From Acidovorax sp. Leaf191 (GTDB lineage Bacteria > Pseudomonadota > Gammaproteobacteria > Burkholderiales > Burkholderiaceae_C), in contig NZ_LMPT01000012.1 in the NCBI RefSeq assembly GCF_001424425.1, forward strand, positions 81,826-114,599: a stretch of DNA of 32,774 bases, in the 5' to 3' direction. Shown here one piece after another: positions 1 to 7,284 of the stretch. Each line of letters opens with the position of its first letter. Within the stretch, counting starts at the first letter, position 1. The notes under the pieces were generated by a model, which saw only the letters and a program-made list of their open reading frames with translations, was not told the DNA's origin and searched no databases. The position numbers and the translations under genes were made by a program.

Positions 1-45
1 AACAAAGGCATGCTGCCCATCAGCGAGCCTGCGAGCAGCGCCCAG

Positions 46-250
46 GTTTCGACAAGCTCAACCCGAACGGACGTGGACCGATGTGCCCTGGTTTCGACAA
101 GCTCAACCCGAACGGATGTGGGTCGCTGCGCCCTGGTTTCGACAGGCTCAACCCGAACGGACGTGGATCGATGTGCCCAGGTTTCGACAAGCTCAACCCG
201 AACGGACGTGGATCGATGTGCCCCGGTTTCGACAGGCTCAACCCGAACGG
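46..250. repeat. Five-copy 45-bp tandem repeat
   Basis: A 25-bp core (TTTCGACAAGCTCAACCCGA plus flanking bases) begins at 46, 91, 136, 181 and 226, so the period is exactly 45 bp. Cores differ only at one A/G position (GACAAG or GACAGG). The 20-bp segments between them are also alike, mostly of the form acgtggatcgatgtgccc, so this is a tandem array and not repeats with unique spacers. The core has a short partial dyad (TTCG...CGAA). Because 45 is a multiple of 3, both strands stay open through the array, and the minus strand reads a repeating FGLSLSKPG peptide that I regard as spurious. The array lies downstream of the MFS gene at the window edge. From memory, similar core strings recur in intergenic DNA of related bacteria; this was not checked. 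Confidence 0.9.
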
Positions 251-311
251 CTGTGAGTGAAGTGCCCCCGCCCAGAAAAAAAGGGATGGAAGCACTCGAA
301 GCCAGCCTCAC

Positions 312-1514
312 TCAATGCCCCACAGCCACCGCCCCACCACCCCGCACCGGTATCCCACTGCGCCTGTCCAGCACCCCGCTGTAATGCGTCAACCCCAGCG
401 ACACCAACACCACCACCGCCCCAATCCACGGCGTATGCATCAACCCCAGATGCGTCACGATCAACCCCCCGCCCCACGCCGCTCCCGCAATCCCCAGATT
501 GAACGCCGCAATGTTCAGCCCCGACGCCACATCCACCGCCTGGGGTGTGAACCGCTCGGCCTGCTTGACCACATAGACCTGCAACCCCGGCACATTGCCG
601 AATGCCACAGCACCCCACAACAGCACGGTGACCAAAGCCAGCCAGGGGTAGGGCGCGGTGAACTGCAGCAACAACAACACCGCAGCCAGCAGCGCAAAGA
701 TGATGCGCAGCGCGGGGATGGGCCCCAGCCGGTCGGCCAGGCGGCCGCCCCAGATGTTGCCAACCGCCACCGACACGCCGTACACCAGCATCACCCAGCC
801 CACGGCGCCCGCGCTGAAGCCCGAGATGTCCGTGAGGATGGGCGCGAGAAAAGTGAAGGGGATGAAGGTGCCGCCATAGCCGACCGCCGTCTTGGCGTAC
901 ACCAGCAGCAGGCGCGGCTCGGCCAGCACGCGGGCCTGTTGCAGCAGTGACGCAGGCGGAGTGTGCGCAATGCCGCGCGGCACGAACCACGCGCTGCCGA
1001 CGAAGGCCACCACGCCCAGCGCCGCCACGGCGAGGAAGGTTTCGCGCCAACCAAAATGCTGGCCGATGAAGGTGCCCAGCGGCACGCCGGTGACCAGCGC
1101 CACGGTGAGGCCGGTGAACATGATGGCGATGGCGCTCGCGGCCTTCTCGCGCGGCACGAGGCCGGTGGCGATGGTCGAGCCGATCGAGAAGAACACGCCG
1201 TGCGCCAGGCCGGTGAGGATGCGCGCGGCCACCAGCGTCTCGTAGCTCGGGGCCTGCCAGGCCAGCAGGTTGCCGGCGGTGAACAGCGCCATCAGCGACA
1301 GCAGCAGTGCCTTGCGCGGCACGCGGCCGGTGAGGGCGGTGAGCACCGGCGCGCCGACCGCCACACCCAGGGCGTACAGGCTGACCAGCAGGCCTGCAGA
1401 CGGGATGCTGATGGCCAGGTCGGCTGCCACGGTGGGCAGCAGGCCGACGATCACGAACTCGGTCGTGCCGATGGCGAATGCGCTGAGCGTCAGCGCGAGC
1501 AAGGCAATGGGCAT
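312..1514 (-). CDS. MFS efflux transporter (DHA1, AraJ/YdhP-like)
   Basis: A 400-residue, strongly hydrophobic inner membrane protein compatible with 12 transmembrane helices. The N-terminus (MPIALLALTLSAFAIGTTEF, then VGLLPTVAADL) is typical of the drug:H+ antiporter-1 branch that contains AraJ, YdhP and YdeA. The loop after helix 2 carries the MFS signature region (LTGRVPRKALLL). Family members export sugars, purine nucleosides or drugs by proton exchange; the substrate cannot be read here. The start ATG is preceded on the minus strand by AGGAGTG, a good ribosome binding site. The gene is divergent from a LysR-type regulator, an arrangement that usually means the regulator controls the transporter. 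An inverted repeat covers the ribosome binding site. The family is clear, the substrate unknown. Confidence 0.9.
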   Translation of the reverse strand: MPIALLALTLSAFAIGTTEFVIVGLLPTVAADLAISIPSAGLLVSLYALGVAVGAPVLTALTGRVPRKALLLSLMALFTAGNLLAWQAPSYETLVAARILTGLAHGVFFSIGSTIATGLVPREKAASAIAIMFTGLTVALVTGVPLGTFIGQHFGWRETFLAVAALGVVAFVGSAWFVPRGIAHTPPASLLQQARVLAEPRLLLVYAKTAVGYGGTFIPFTFLAPILTDISGFSAGAVGWVMLVYGVSVAVGNIWGGRLADRLGPIPALRIIFALLAAVLLLLQFTAPYPWLALVTVLLWGAVAFGNVPGLQVYVVKQAERFTPQAVDVASGLNIAAFNLGIAGAAWGGGLIVTHLGLMHTPWIGAVVVLVSLGLTHYSGVLDRRSGIPVRGGGAVAVGH

Positions 1515-1520
1515 AAAGGA

Positions 1521-1557
1521 ACACTCCTGGTAGGCAATGGTTGAATGCCTGGAGTGT
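1521..1557. promoter_or_regulatory. Imperfect inverted repeat between MFS and lysR genes
   Basis: ACACTCC (1521-1527) and AGGCA (1532-1536) are answered by TGCCT (1546-1550) and GGAGTGT (1551-1557). This gives a 12-bp dyad with four extra bases in the left arm. It begins 7 bp upstream of the MFS start codon, and its left arm contains the MFS ribosome binding site on the minus strand. It could be a regulator operator or an mRNA hairpin hiding the ribosome binding site. The symmetry is seen; the function is inferred. Confidence 0.5.
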
Positions 1558-1590
1558 GGGTGCTTGTCCTTTGCAGAAAAAGACGGTGAT

Positions 1591-1609
1591 CAGCAGAAGA
1601 TACTTGCTG
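1591..1609. promoter_or_regulatory. Weak dyad, possible LysR site
   Basis: CAGCA (1591-1595) and TGCTG (1605-1609) form a 5-bp dyad 43-61 bp upstream of the preferred lysR start. LysR-type regulators usually bind short interrupted dyads in the divergent intergenic region and repress their own gene, so this is a secondary candidate site. The arms are short enough to occur by chance. Confidence 0.2.
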
Positions 1610-1651
1610 CCAAATCAATAATGGCGGGTCGTCTGAACCGAGGTGCATTCC

Positions 1652-2536
1652 ATGAAAACCACGCTCGAAGAGCTGCAGGCCTTTGTCGCCGTCGTGGACG
1701 GCGGCTCCATCACCGCGGCCGCCGACCGCCTGCACCAGACGGTCTCGGGCATCAGCCGGGCGCTGGCACGGCTGGAGAAAAAGCTCGACACCACGCTGCT
1801 GCGCCGCACCACCCGCCGCACCGAACTCACGGAGGAGGGCCAGGCCTTCCTGCAGCGCACGCGCGCCATCCTCGCGTCCATCGAAGACGCCGAAGAGCAC
1901 ATGGCCGCGCGCCGCCATCAGCCTGCGGGGCGGCTGCGCGTGAATGCGGCCACGCCGTTCATGCTGCACGCCGTCGTGCCGCTGGTGCCGGCGTTTCGCA
2001 GCGCTTACCCGCAGATCACCCTGGAGCTCGACACGGACGAGGGTTATATCGACCTGCTGGAGCGGCGCACCGACGTGGCGATCCGCATCGGCCAGCTGCA
2101 GGACTCGACCCTGCACGCGCGCCCGCTGTGCACCACGCGCCTGCGGGTGCTGGCCAGCCCCGAGTACCTGGCGCGCGCGGGCAGGCCCAAGAGCGTGGGG
2201 GACCTGGCGGGGCACACGCTGCTGGGCTTCAACCAGCCCGAGTCGCTCAACCGCTGGCCGCTGCGGGGCGCGCATGGGGACCAGTGGCCCATCGTGCCCC
2301 GCCTCACCGCGTCGAGCGGCGAAACCCTGCGCCAGCTGGCGCTCGCGCATGAGGGGCTGGTGTGCCTGTCGGACTTCATGACCGCAGGCGACCGCGACAG
2401 CGGCCGCCTAGTGCAGGTGCTGGCGCGCGACACGGTGGAGGTGCGCCAGCCCATCAACGCGGTGTACTACCGCAACACGCAACTGGCCGCGCGCATCGCG
2501 TGTTTTCTGGACTTTCTGCAAGAGCGCATGGGCTGA
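1652..2536 (+). CDS. LysR-type transcriptional regulator
   Basis: A 294-residue protein of normal LysR length. Residues 1-60 hold the winged helix-turn-helix (LEELQAFVAVVDGGSITAAA, then RLHQTVSGISRALARLEKKL) with the usual LLRRTTRRTELTEEG wing. Residues about 90-290 form the periplasmic-binding-like effector domain (AGRLRVNAATPF start). I chose ATG 1652 over the in-frame GTG at 1643 because GAGGTG at 1640-1645 sits about 6 bp upstream as a ribosome binding site and the protein then begins MKTTLEELQAF as in relatives. It is divergent from the MFS permease and probably senses a compound exported by it; the effector is unknown. The gene ends 31 bp from the convergent glutathione transferase gene. 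Confidence 0.92.
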   Translation: MKTTLEELQAFVAVVDGGSITAAADRLHQTVSGISRALARLEKKLDTTLLRRTTRRTELTEEGQAFLQRTRAILASIEDAEEHMAARRHQPAGRLRVNAATPFMLHAVVPLVPAFRSAYPQITLELDTDEGYIDLLERRTDVAIRIGQLQDSTLHARPLCTTRLRVLASPEYLARAGRPKSVGDLAGHTLLGFNQPESLNRWPLRGAHGDQWPIVPRLTASSGETLRQLALAHEGLVCLSDFMTAGDRDSGRLVQVLARDTVEVRQPINAVYYRNTQLAARIACFLDFLQERMG

Positions 2537-2567
2537 CGCGGCAGCCCATGCACTGCGCCGGCCGGGC

Positions 2568-3278
2568 TCAGCCGCGCGCCGGAATGTTCAGGCCCTTGGC
2601 CACGGCCGGGCGCTTCACGAACGCTGCCAGCACGCGCTCGATCTCCTTGAACTGGCCGAACTCCACCAGGTCGCCCGCGCCGTAGAAGCCCACCAGGTTG
2701 CGCACCCACGGCAGGATGGCGATGTCGGCGATGGTGTAGGTGTCGCCCATCACCCACTGGCGGCCCTTCAGGCGCTCGTCCAGCACCTTCAAGAGGCGCT
2801 TCGATTCCGCCACGTAGCGGTCGCGCGGGCGCTTGTCTTCATAGTCCTTGCCGGCGAATTTGTGGAAGAAGCCGAGCTGGCCGAACATGGGGCCGAGGCC
2901 GCCCATCTGCCACATCACCCACTGCAGGGTCTCGTAGCGGCCCGCGGTGTCCTCTGGCATCAAATGGCCGGTCTTGCTGGCCAGGTACACCAGGATGGCG
3001 CCGGACTCGAACAGCGCCAGGGGCTGGCCGTCCGGCCCGTTCGGGTCCAGGATGGCCGGGATCTTGTTGTTGGGGTTGAGCGACAGGAACTCGGGCGAGG
3101 TCTGGTCGTTGGTCTCGAAGCTCACCAGGTGCGGCTCGTAGGGCAGGCCCAGCTCTTCGAGCGCGATCGACACCTTCACGCCGTTGGGCGTGGGCAGCGA
3201 GTACAGCTGAATCCGCTCCGGGTGCTGCGCGGGCCATTTGCGGGTGATGGTGAAGGCGGAGAGATCGGGCTGGGCCAT
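2568..3278 (-). CDS. Glutathione S-transferase, Nu-class-like (YfcG/YghU family)
   Basis: A 236-residue cytosolic GST. The thioredoxin-like N-domain (residues about 22-105) has the Nu-class TPNG motif (T30-G33) where other GSTs carry catalytic Tyr, Ser or Cys. It is followed by NPNNKIPAI, which includes the conserved cis-proline, and by LFESGAILVYLA, which binds the gamma-glutamyl part of glutathione. The helical C-domain contains the MGDTYTIADIAILPW capping segment. E. coli YfcG and YghU bind two glutathiones or glutathione disulfide and act as disulfide-bond reductases, so this role is likely here. A roughly 20-residue N-terminal extension resembles that of YghU. The start ATG has AAGGA upstream on the minus strand. 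The gene is divergent from dapF and has no evident functional link to its neighbours. Confidence 0.9.
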   Translation of the reverse strand: MAQPDLSAFTITRKWPAQHPERIQLYSLPTPNGVKVSIALEELGLPYEPHLVSFETNDQTSPEFLSLNPNNKIPAILDPNGPDGQPLALFESGAILVYLASKTGHLMPEDTAGRYETLQWVMWQMGGLGPMFGQLGFFHKFAGKDYEDKRPRDRYVAESKRLLKVLDERLKGRQWVMGDTYTIADIAILPWVRNLVGFYGAGDLVEFGQFKEIERVLAAFVKRPAVAKGLNIPARG

Positions 3279-3458
3279 GCTGAAAGATCCTTCGAAGTGG
3301 TGGTGGTAGCGGCCGTGCAGGCCGGAAAGAACGCAAGCCTAAACCGGAGTACGAATCGGTGCACGCCAGGGGCTTGCGCCGTGGGTGCGCCGCACGGCAG
3401 CCCGGCGCTGCGGTGCGTGCGATGGGGTGCGCCATGGCGGGCAGCCCGGTCCTGCGAC

Positions 3459-3464
3459 GATAAT
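3459..3464 (+). promoter_or_regulatory. Candidate -10 hexamer just upstream of dapF
   Basis: GATAAT lies with its last base 8 bp before the dapF ATG, so a start site 7 bp downstream would put transcription at about 3471, essentially on the start codon. No Shine-Dalgarno sequence is present (CCCGGGG precedes the ATG). No convincing -35 box was found at normal spacing. Read as a possible leaderless promoter. Confidence 0.35.
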
Positions 3465-3471
3465 CCCGGGG

Positions 3472-4353
3472 ATGCAGATTCGCTTCACCAAGATGCAGGG
3501 CGCGGGCAACGATTTCGTCGTGCTCGACGAGACCCAGGGCCGCCTGGGCCTGTCCACCGCCCAGTACCGCTTTCTGGCGGACCGCCACTTCGGCGTGGGC
3601 GCCGACCAGATCCTGACCGTGCGGCCGTCGCCCGGCGACGGCATCGACTTCGAATACGTGATCCACAACGCCGACGGCGGCGAGGTCGAGCAGTGCGGCA
3701 ACGGCGCCCGGTGCTTTGCGCGCTTCGTGCACGACAAGGGCCTGACGGGCCGCGACACCATCCGCGTGCAAACCAAAAGCGGCGTGATCGCCCCGCGCCT
3801 CACGGCCGACGGCCGCGTGACGGTGGACATGGGCCGCCCCGAGTTCGACCCGGCCAAGGTGCCGTTCGACCCCGCCGGCCTCACGCCCGTGGACCAGGGG
3901 TCGGGGCAAAAATGGCCGCTGTCGCTCGATGGGCAAGCGCAAGCAGCTCCTGTTTTTGTAGCGGTGGCCTCCATGGGCAACCCGCATGCCGTGCAGCTGG
4001 TGGACAACGTGGACACGGCGCCCGTCGCGCAGACCGGCCCGCTCATCGAACACCACGCGCGCTTTCCGCAGCGCGTGAACGCCGGCTACCTGCAGGTCGT
4101 GGACCGCAGCCATGTGCGGCTGCGCGTGTTCGAGCGCGGCGTGGGCGAGACCCTGGCCTGCGGCACCGGCGCCTGCGCGGCCGTGGCCTCGGGCATCCGC
4201 CTGGGCCTGCTGGACGCCGAAGTGCAGGTCGAGACCCGCGGCGGAGTGCTCACCATCGCCTGGAGCGGCCAGGCGGCCGATTCCGTTTTCATGACCGGCC
4301 CGGCCACCACGGTGTTCGAAGGCCAGATCGACATTCCCGACACCCTCCTATGA
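3472..4353 (+). CDS. dapF: Diaminopimelate epimerase
   Basis: A 293-residue enzyme that converts LL-diaminopimelate to meso-diaminopimelate for lysine synthesis and for MurE in peptidoglycan synthesis. The two catalytic cysteines of this PLP-independent racemase are present: C75 in [15 protein letters not shown] and C230 in [10 protein letters not shown]. The start [15 protein letters not shown] is the family N-terminus; the frame is open 29 codons further upstream, but that stretch has no family similarity. The 3' end overlaps the DUF484 gene by 4 bp (ATGA). A dispersed AT-cored element (3937-3962) lies inside the gene and encodes AAPVFVA in the loop before the MGNPHAV strand, apparently tolerated. 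High confidence. Confidence 0.97.
   Translation: MQIRFTKMQGAGNDFVVLDETQGRLGLSTAQYRFLADRHFGVGADQILTVRPSPGDGIDFEYVIHNADGGEVEQCGNGARCFARFVHDKGLTGRDTIRVQTKSGVIAPRLTADGRVTVDMGRPEFDPAKVPFDPAGLTPVDQGSGQKWPLSLDGQAQAAPVFVAVASMGNPHAVQLVDNVDTAPVAQTGPLIEHHARFPQRVNAGYLQVVDRSHVRLRVFERGVGETLACGTGACAAVASGIRLGLLDAEVQVETRGGVLTIAWSGQAADSVFMTGPATTVFEGQIDIPDTLL
3937..3962 (-). repeat. Dispersed 26-bp AT-cored element, copy 1 (in dapF)
   Basis: Read on the minus strand this is GCT, 11 bases (ACAAAAACAGG), AGC, then TGCTTGCGC, the same layout as six other copies in this window. The 17-bp core, read on the plus strand as GCTCCTGTTTTTGTAGC, is identical to the core of the murD copy, but here the GC-rich flank lies on the other side. 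It is in frame within dapF and adds AAPVFVA. Confidence 0.7.
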
Positions 4354-5042
4354 CGACGTCCCACATCCCACCGATCACCGAAGACGACATCGCCCAGTTC
4401 CTCACCAACACGCCGGGCTTCTTCGAGCGCCACGCGGAGGTACTGGCCAGCGTGCAGATCACCAGCCCCCACGGTGCCCGCGCCGTGAGCCTGCAGGAGC
4501 GCCAGGCCGAGATGCTGCGCGAGAAGATCAAGGGCCTGGAGCAGCGCATCATGGAGATGGTGCGCAACAGCACCGAAAACGCCACCATCGCGCACAAGGT
4601 GCACCAGTGGACCAGCGCGCTGCTGGAGGTCAAGGACCCGTTCGACCTGCCGCAGGCCGTGGTGGACGGCTTGCGCACGCTGTTCGACGTGCCCCAGGCG
4701 GCGGTGCGCGTGTGGGACGTGGCCGGCCCGTACATCGATGCCGACTTCACCCAGGGCGCGAGCGAGGACGCGCGCGCGTTCGCCTCGTCGCTGACCATGC
4801 CGTTCTGCGGTCCCAACCTGGGCTTCGAGCCGGCCGGCTGGCTGGCGCAGGAGCCGGGCGAACCCGCCCAGTCGCTCGCGCTGCTGCCGCTGCGCGCGGG
4901 GGCCATCGACAGCGCCACGCCGGCGTTCGGCCTGCTGGTGCTGGGCTCGCCCGATGCGCACCGCTTTGACGCGACCATGGGCACGGACTTCCTGGCGCGC
5001 ATGGCCGAGCTGGCCAGTGCGGCGCTGATCCGCCTGAAATGA
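4350..5042 (+). CDS. DUF484 family protein (YigA-like)
   Basis: A 230-residue DUF484 protein. Residues 1-40 form the typical start ([20 protein letters not shown]) with the N-terminal segment often annotated beside GAF-like folds. Residues about 45-75 are a charged coiled-coil helix ([20 protein letters not shown]). Residues about 85-225 look like a GAF-type sensor fold ending in [14 protein letters not shown]. The ATG overlaps the dapF stop by 4 bp. The order dapF-DUF484-xerC is the same as E. coli dapF-yigA-xerC, which supports the assignment. The biochemical function of the family is not established, and I infer none beyond a possible ligand-sensing fold. Confidence 0.9.
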   Translation: MTTSHIPPITEDDIAQFLTNTPGFFERHAEVLASVQITSPHGARAVSLQERQAEMLREKIKGLEQRIMEMVRNSTENATIAHKVHQWTSALLEVKDPFDLPQAVVDGLRTLFDVPQAAVRVWDVAGPYIDADFTQGASEDARAFASSLTMPFCGPNLGFEPAGWLAQEPGEPAQSLALLPLRAGAIDSATPAFGLLVLGSPDAHRFDATMGTDFLARMAELASAALIRLK

Positions 5043-5045
5043 GCT

Positions 5046-5119
5046 CCCCCCTGAGCCGCTCCGCGTCTTCCCCACAAAGGGGGGACGCCACCCGTGGCCC
5101 GGCGAAGCCGGTTCCACGG
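5046..5119. repeat. GC-rich structured intergenic repeat, copy A (diverged)
   Basis: Starts with CCCCCCTGAG, then a GC-rich stretch, CTTCCCC and GGGGGGACGC, then GTGGCCCGGC, AAGCCGG and TTCCACGG. It matches copies B and C downstream of xerC in order and spacing but has more changes. Similarity appears to continue about 30 bp further (GGCG...GGGGGCGCGC). It fills most of the 167-bp gap between the DUF484 gene and xerC and can fold into C-run/G-run hairpins. Possibly a weak terminator or an inert repeat. Confidence 0.65.
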
Positions 5120-5209
5120 TGGCGCTGGCGTGGGGGCGCGCCGGTTGCGGCCTTCGCGCGGGTGGTTTAGAGCTTCAAGGCTGCTGCCGTTCTGTTTGGC
5201 GTTACCACC

Positions 5210-6184
5210 ATGTCCGACGCTCCGGCTGCCTTGCCATTGCCCACCGACCCGCAGGTGCTGCGCTATCTGGAGCATGTGCGGGTGGAGAAGCGGCTGGCGG
5301 ACCGCACGCTCACGCTGTACACGCTGGACCTCGCACGGCTGGCGCAGTTCGCGCACGGGGTGAATCTGCCGCTGCTGCAGCTGACGAGTGCGCACATCCG
5401 CCGCTTCGTGGCGCAGATGCACAGTGCGGGGCGCAGCGGGCGGGGGATTGCGCTCATTTTGTCGGGCTGGCGCGGGTTCTTCATCTGGGCCGGGCGCCAG
5501 GGCCTGATCGATCACAACCCGGTGCAGGACGTGCGTGCGCCCAAGGCGCCGAAGCCCCTGCCCAAGGCGCTGGGCGTGGACGACGCGGTGCGCCTGGCCG
5601 AGTTCGACAACACTGGCGCCGACCCGTGGCTGGAGGCGCGTGACGCGGCCATGGTCGAGCTGCTGTACGGCTGCGGCCTGCGCGTGGGCGAGCTGGCGGG
5701 GCTGGACGCGGTGCCCGGCCCCGACACCCAGCGCCTGGGCCGCGGCTGGGTGGACCTGCAGGCGGGCGAAGCCCATGTGTTCGGCAAGGGCAGCAAGCGC
5801 CGCAGCGTGCCCGTGGGCCGCGCCGCCACCCAGGCGTTGCAGGCCTGGCTGCAGCTGCGGGCCACGCCGTTTGGCGGCGAGGGTGCCGCGCGGCTCGACG
5901 CTGCGCTGTTCGTCGGCCAGCGTGGCGCCCGGCTCACGGCGCAGTCGATCTGGCTGCGCCTGCGCCAGCGCAGCCAGCAGGCGGGGCTGACCACGCCGGT
6001 GCACCCGCACATGCTGCGCCACTCGTTCGCCAGCCATTTGCTGCAAAGCAGCGGCGACCTGCGCGCGGTGCAGGAGCTGCTGGGGCACGCCAACATCACC
6101 ACCACGCAGGTGTACACGCGGCTGGATTTTCAGCACCTGGCCAAGGTGTATGACGCGGCGCATCCTCGCGCAAGAAAAAAGTAG
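5210..6184 (+). CDS. xerC: Tyrosine recombinase XerC
   Basis: A 324-residue site-specific recombinase that with XerD resolves chromosome dimers at dif during division. The N-terminal SAM-like core-binding domain covers residues 10-105. The catalytic domain has all six usual positions: R158 (GCGLRVGEL), K193 (FGKGSKRR), H267 and R270 (HPHMLRHSF), H293 (LLGHANI) and nucleophile Y302 (TTQVYTRLDF). A gap of 167 bp filled by a repeat separates it from the DUF484 gene, so co-transcription with dapF is plausible but not tight. No clear ribosome binding site precedes the ATG. XerC rather than XerD is supported by the dapF-DUF484 context. I saw no dif site in the window. Confidence 0.95.
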   Translation: MSDAPAALPLPTDPQVLRYLEHVRVEKRLADRTLTLYTLDLARLAQFAHGVNLPLLQLTSAHIRRFVAQMHSAGRSGRGIALILSGWRGFFIWAGRQGLIDHNPVQDVRAPKAPKPLPKALGVDDAVRLAEFDNTGADPWLEARDAAMVELLYGCGLRVGELAGLDAVPGPDTQRLGRGWVDLQAGEAHVFGKGSKRRSVPVGRAATQALQAWLQLRATPFGGEGAARLDAALFVGQRGARLTAQSIWLRLRQRSQQAGLTTPVHPHMLRHSFASHLLQSSGDLRAVQELLGHANITTTQVYTRLDFQHLAKVYDAAHPRARKK

Positions 6185-6256
6185 CCCCCCTGAGGCGCTG
6201 CGCGCCTTCCCCCGAGGGGGACGCACCCCCTGGCCCGGCAAAGCCAGCTCCACGGG
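6185..6256. repeat. GC-rich structured intergenic repeat, copy B
   Basis: Runs from CCCCCCTGAGGCGCTGCGCG through CTTCCCCCGAGGGGGACGC to CTGGCCCGGCAAAGCC and CTCCACGGG. It contains a hairpin CCCCC-GA-GGGGG (inner pairs may open to CCCC-CGAG-GGGG) and a second stem TGGC...GCCA. Copy C follows 13 bp later and is nearly identical. It begins immediately after the xerC stop codon, so it may help to end that transcript. Confidence 0.8.
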
Positions 6257-6268
6257 AAGGATGGGTCG

Positions 6269-6339
6269 CCCCCTGAGCGGCGTTGCCGCTTCCCCCGAGG
6301 GGGACGCACCCCCTGGCCTGGCAAAGCCAGCTCCACGGG
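6269..6339. repeat. GC-rich structured intergenic repeat, copy C
   Basis: Second member of the tandem pair after xerC (CCCCCTGAGCGG, CTTCCCCCGAGGGGGACGC, CTGGCCTGGCAAAGCC, CTCCACGGG). Differences from copy B are concentrated in the short internal arm (GGCGTTGCCGC against GGCGCTGCGCGCC), where changes keep some pairing. The rest of the gap, 6340-6518, is GC-rich and held no recognisable gene or site apart from the signal peptidase ribosome binding site. Confidence 0.8.
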
Positions 6340-6518
6340 TGCACTGGTGGGGGCGGCGCGCGCTGCGGGCGTTGGTGGTTGCGGGGCCGGTGTCTGGCGC
6401 TGATCGGGCATGCGGCGGGTCGGGGTGGTTCTCGTTGTCTGGGGCCATGGAACCAAGATGTGAGGCTGTGCATCCGAGCAGGGGGTGCTTGCTGTAGGGT
6501 GCCTTGGAGTGTTGTGCC

Positions 6519-7190
6519 ATGTTGCTGAAATGGGTCAAATCGAACCGTGGGTTCATCGTGTTGCTGCTGTGCTTCGGCATCTTTCGCACGGCGGTGGCGG
6601 ACTGGAATCCGATTCCTTCGGGGTCCATGCGGCCTACGCTGCTGGAGGGGGATGTGGTGTTCGTCAACCGGCTGGCCTATGACCTGAAGGTGCCGCTCAC
6701 CGATGTGGTGGTGGCGCGGTTGGGGGATCCGACGCGGGGGGATGTGGTCACGTTCTCCTCGCCGCTGGACGGCACGCGGCTCATCAAGCGCATTGCGGCG
6801 CTGCCGGGCGACACGGTGGAGATGCGCGACGAGGTGCTGTACCTCAACGGCCAGGCGGCGCGCTACGACGCGCCCGAGGCGGTGACCGAGCACCTGGCCG
6901 AGTTGGGCGCCGAAGTGCCCGCCACGCGCTGGACGGAGCACCTGGACGGCCACGAGCGGCGCGTGCAGTGGCTGCAGGGCGTGACGGCCCACAGCAGCTT
7001 CGGGCCGGTGACGGTGCCCGAGGGCCAGTACCTGGTGCTGGGCGACAACCGGGACAACAGCGCGGACTCCCGCTACATCGGCTTCGTGCCGCGGCACCTG
7101 CTCATCGGCCAGGCGCGGCGGGTGCTGGTGTCGGCCGACATCCTGGAGAACTGGGCGCCCCGCATCGGGCGCATCGGCCACCCGCTCTGA
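6519..7190 (+). CDS. lepB: Type I signal peptidase
   Basis: A 223-residue membrane-anchored serine-lysine protease that cleaves signal peptides on the outer face of the inner membrane. One N-terminal membrane segment lies at residues 11-22, followed by box B with the nucleophile S36 (PIPSGSMRPTL), box D with general base K90 (GTRLIKRIAALPGD) and box E (VLGDNRDNSADSRYIGFV). I chose ATG 6519 because GGAG at 6506-6509 is well placed; an in-frame TTG at 6504 would overlap that site. It is shorter than E. coli LepB, has one obvious membrane segment rather than two, and is not next to lepA. It could be the main enzyme or a paralogue; one window cannot tell. Confidence 0.92.
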   Translation: MLLKWVKSNRGFIVLLLCFGIFRTAVADWNPIPSGSMRPTLLEGDVVFVNRLAYDLKVPLTDVVVARLGDPTRGDVVTFSSPLDGTRLIKRIAALPGDTVEMRDEVLYLNGQAARYDAPEAVTEHLAELGAEVPATRWTEHLDGHERRVQWLQGVTAHSSFGPVTVPEGQYLVLGDNRDNSADSRYIGFVPRHLLIGQARRVLVSADILENWAPRIGRIGHPL

Positions 7191-7211
7191 CCCGGGCGGG
7201 CCGTCAGCAAG

Positions 7212-7239
7212 TGCAGGGCGGCACGGTCAGCGCCCTGCA
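7212..7239 (+). terminator. Perfect 9-bp stem after the signal peptidase gene
   Basis: TGCAGGGCG (7212-7220) and CGCCCTGCA (7231-7239) enclose a 10-base loop, 22 bp after the lepB stop. No T-run follows, so it is a terminator-like hairpin or mRNA end stabiliser rather than a standard intrinsic terminator. Confidence 0.45.
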
Positions 7240-7269
7240 GCACTGGCCGGCGGCGGGGCGCATTCACGC

Positions 7270-7275
7270 GACAAT
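7270..7275 (+). promoter_or_regulatory. Candidate -10 hexamer just upstream of rlmI
   Basis: GACAAT ends 9 bp before the rlmI ATG, and no Shine-Dalgarno sequence lies between (CGCCCCATC). The layout is like that of dapF. Initiation 7 bp downstream would give a leader of only a few bases. No -35 match was found. Confidence 0.3.
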
Positions 7276-7284
7276 CGCCCCATC

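Noticed and set aside
46..250. CRISPR array
   Set aside because: The 25-bp repeats and 20-bp spacers look superficially right, but the spacers are near copies of each other and no cas genes are present; it is a simple tandem repeat.
20..384. Repeat-encoded proteins on either strand (FGLSLSKP-type)
   Set aside because: The frames are open only because the repeat unit is 45 bp. They lack a ribosome binding site and similarity to any fold.
5043..6518. dif site or integration site next to xerC
   Set aside because: No 28-bp dif-like pair of XerC/XerD arms was found; the flanking sequence is the GC-rich repeat.
4289..6667. 792-codon minus-strand frame across dapF, DUF484 and xerC
   Set aside because: It is antisense to well-supported genes and crosses repeats; no family similarity.
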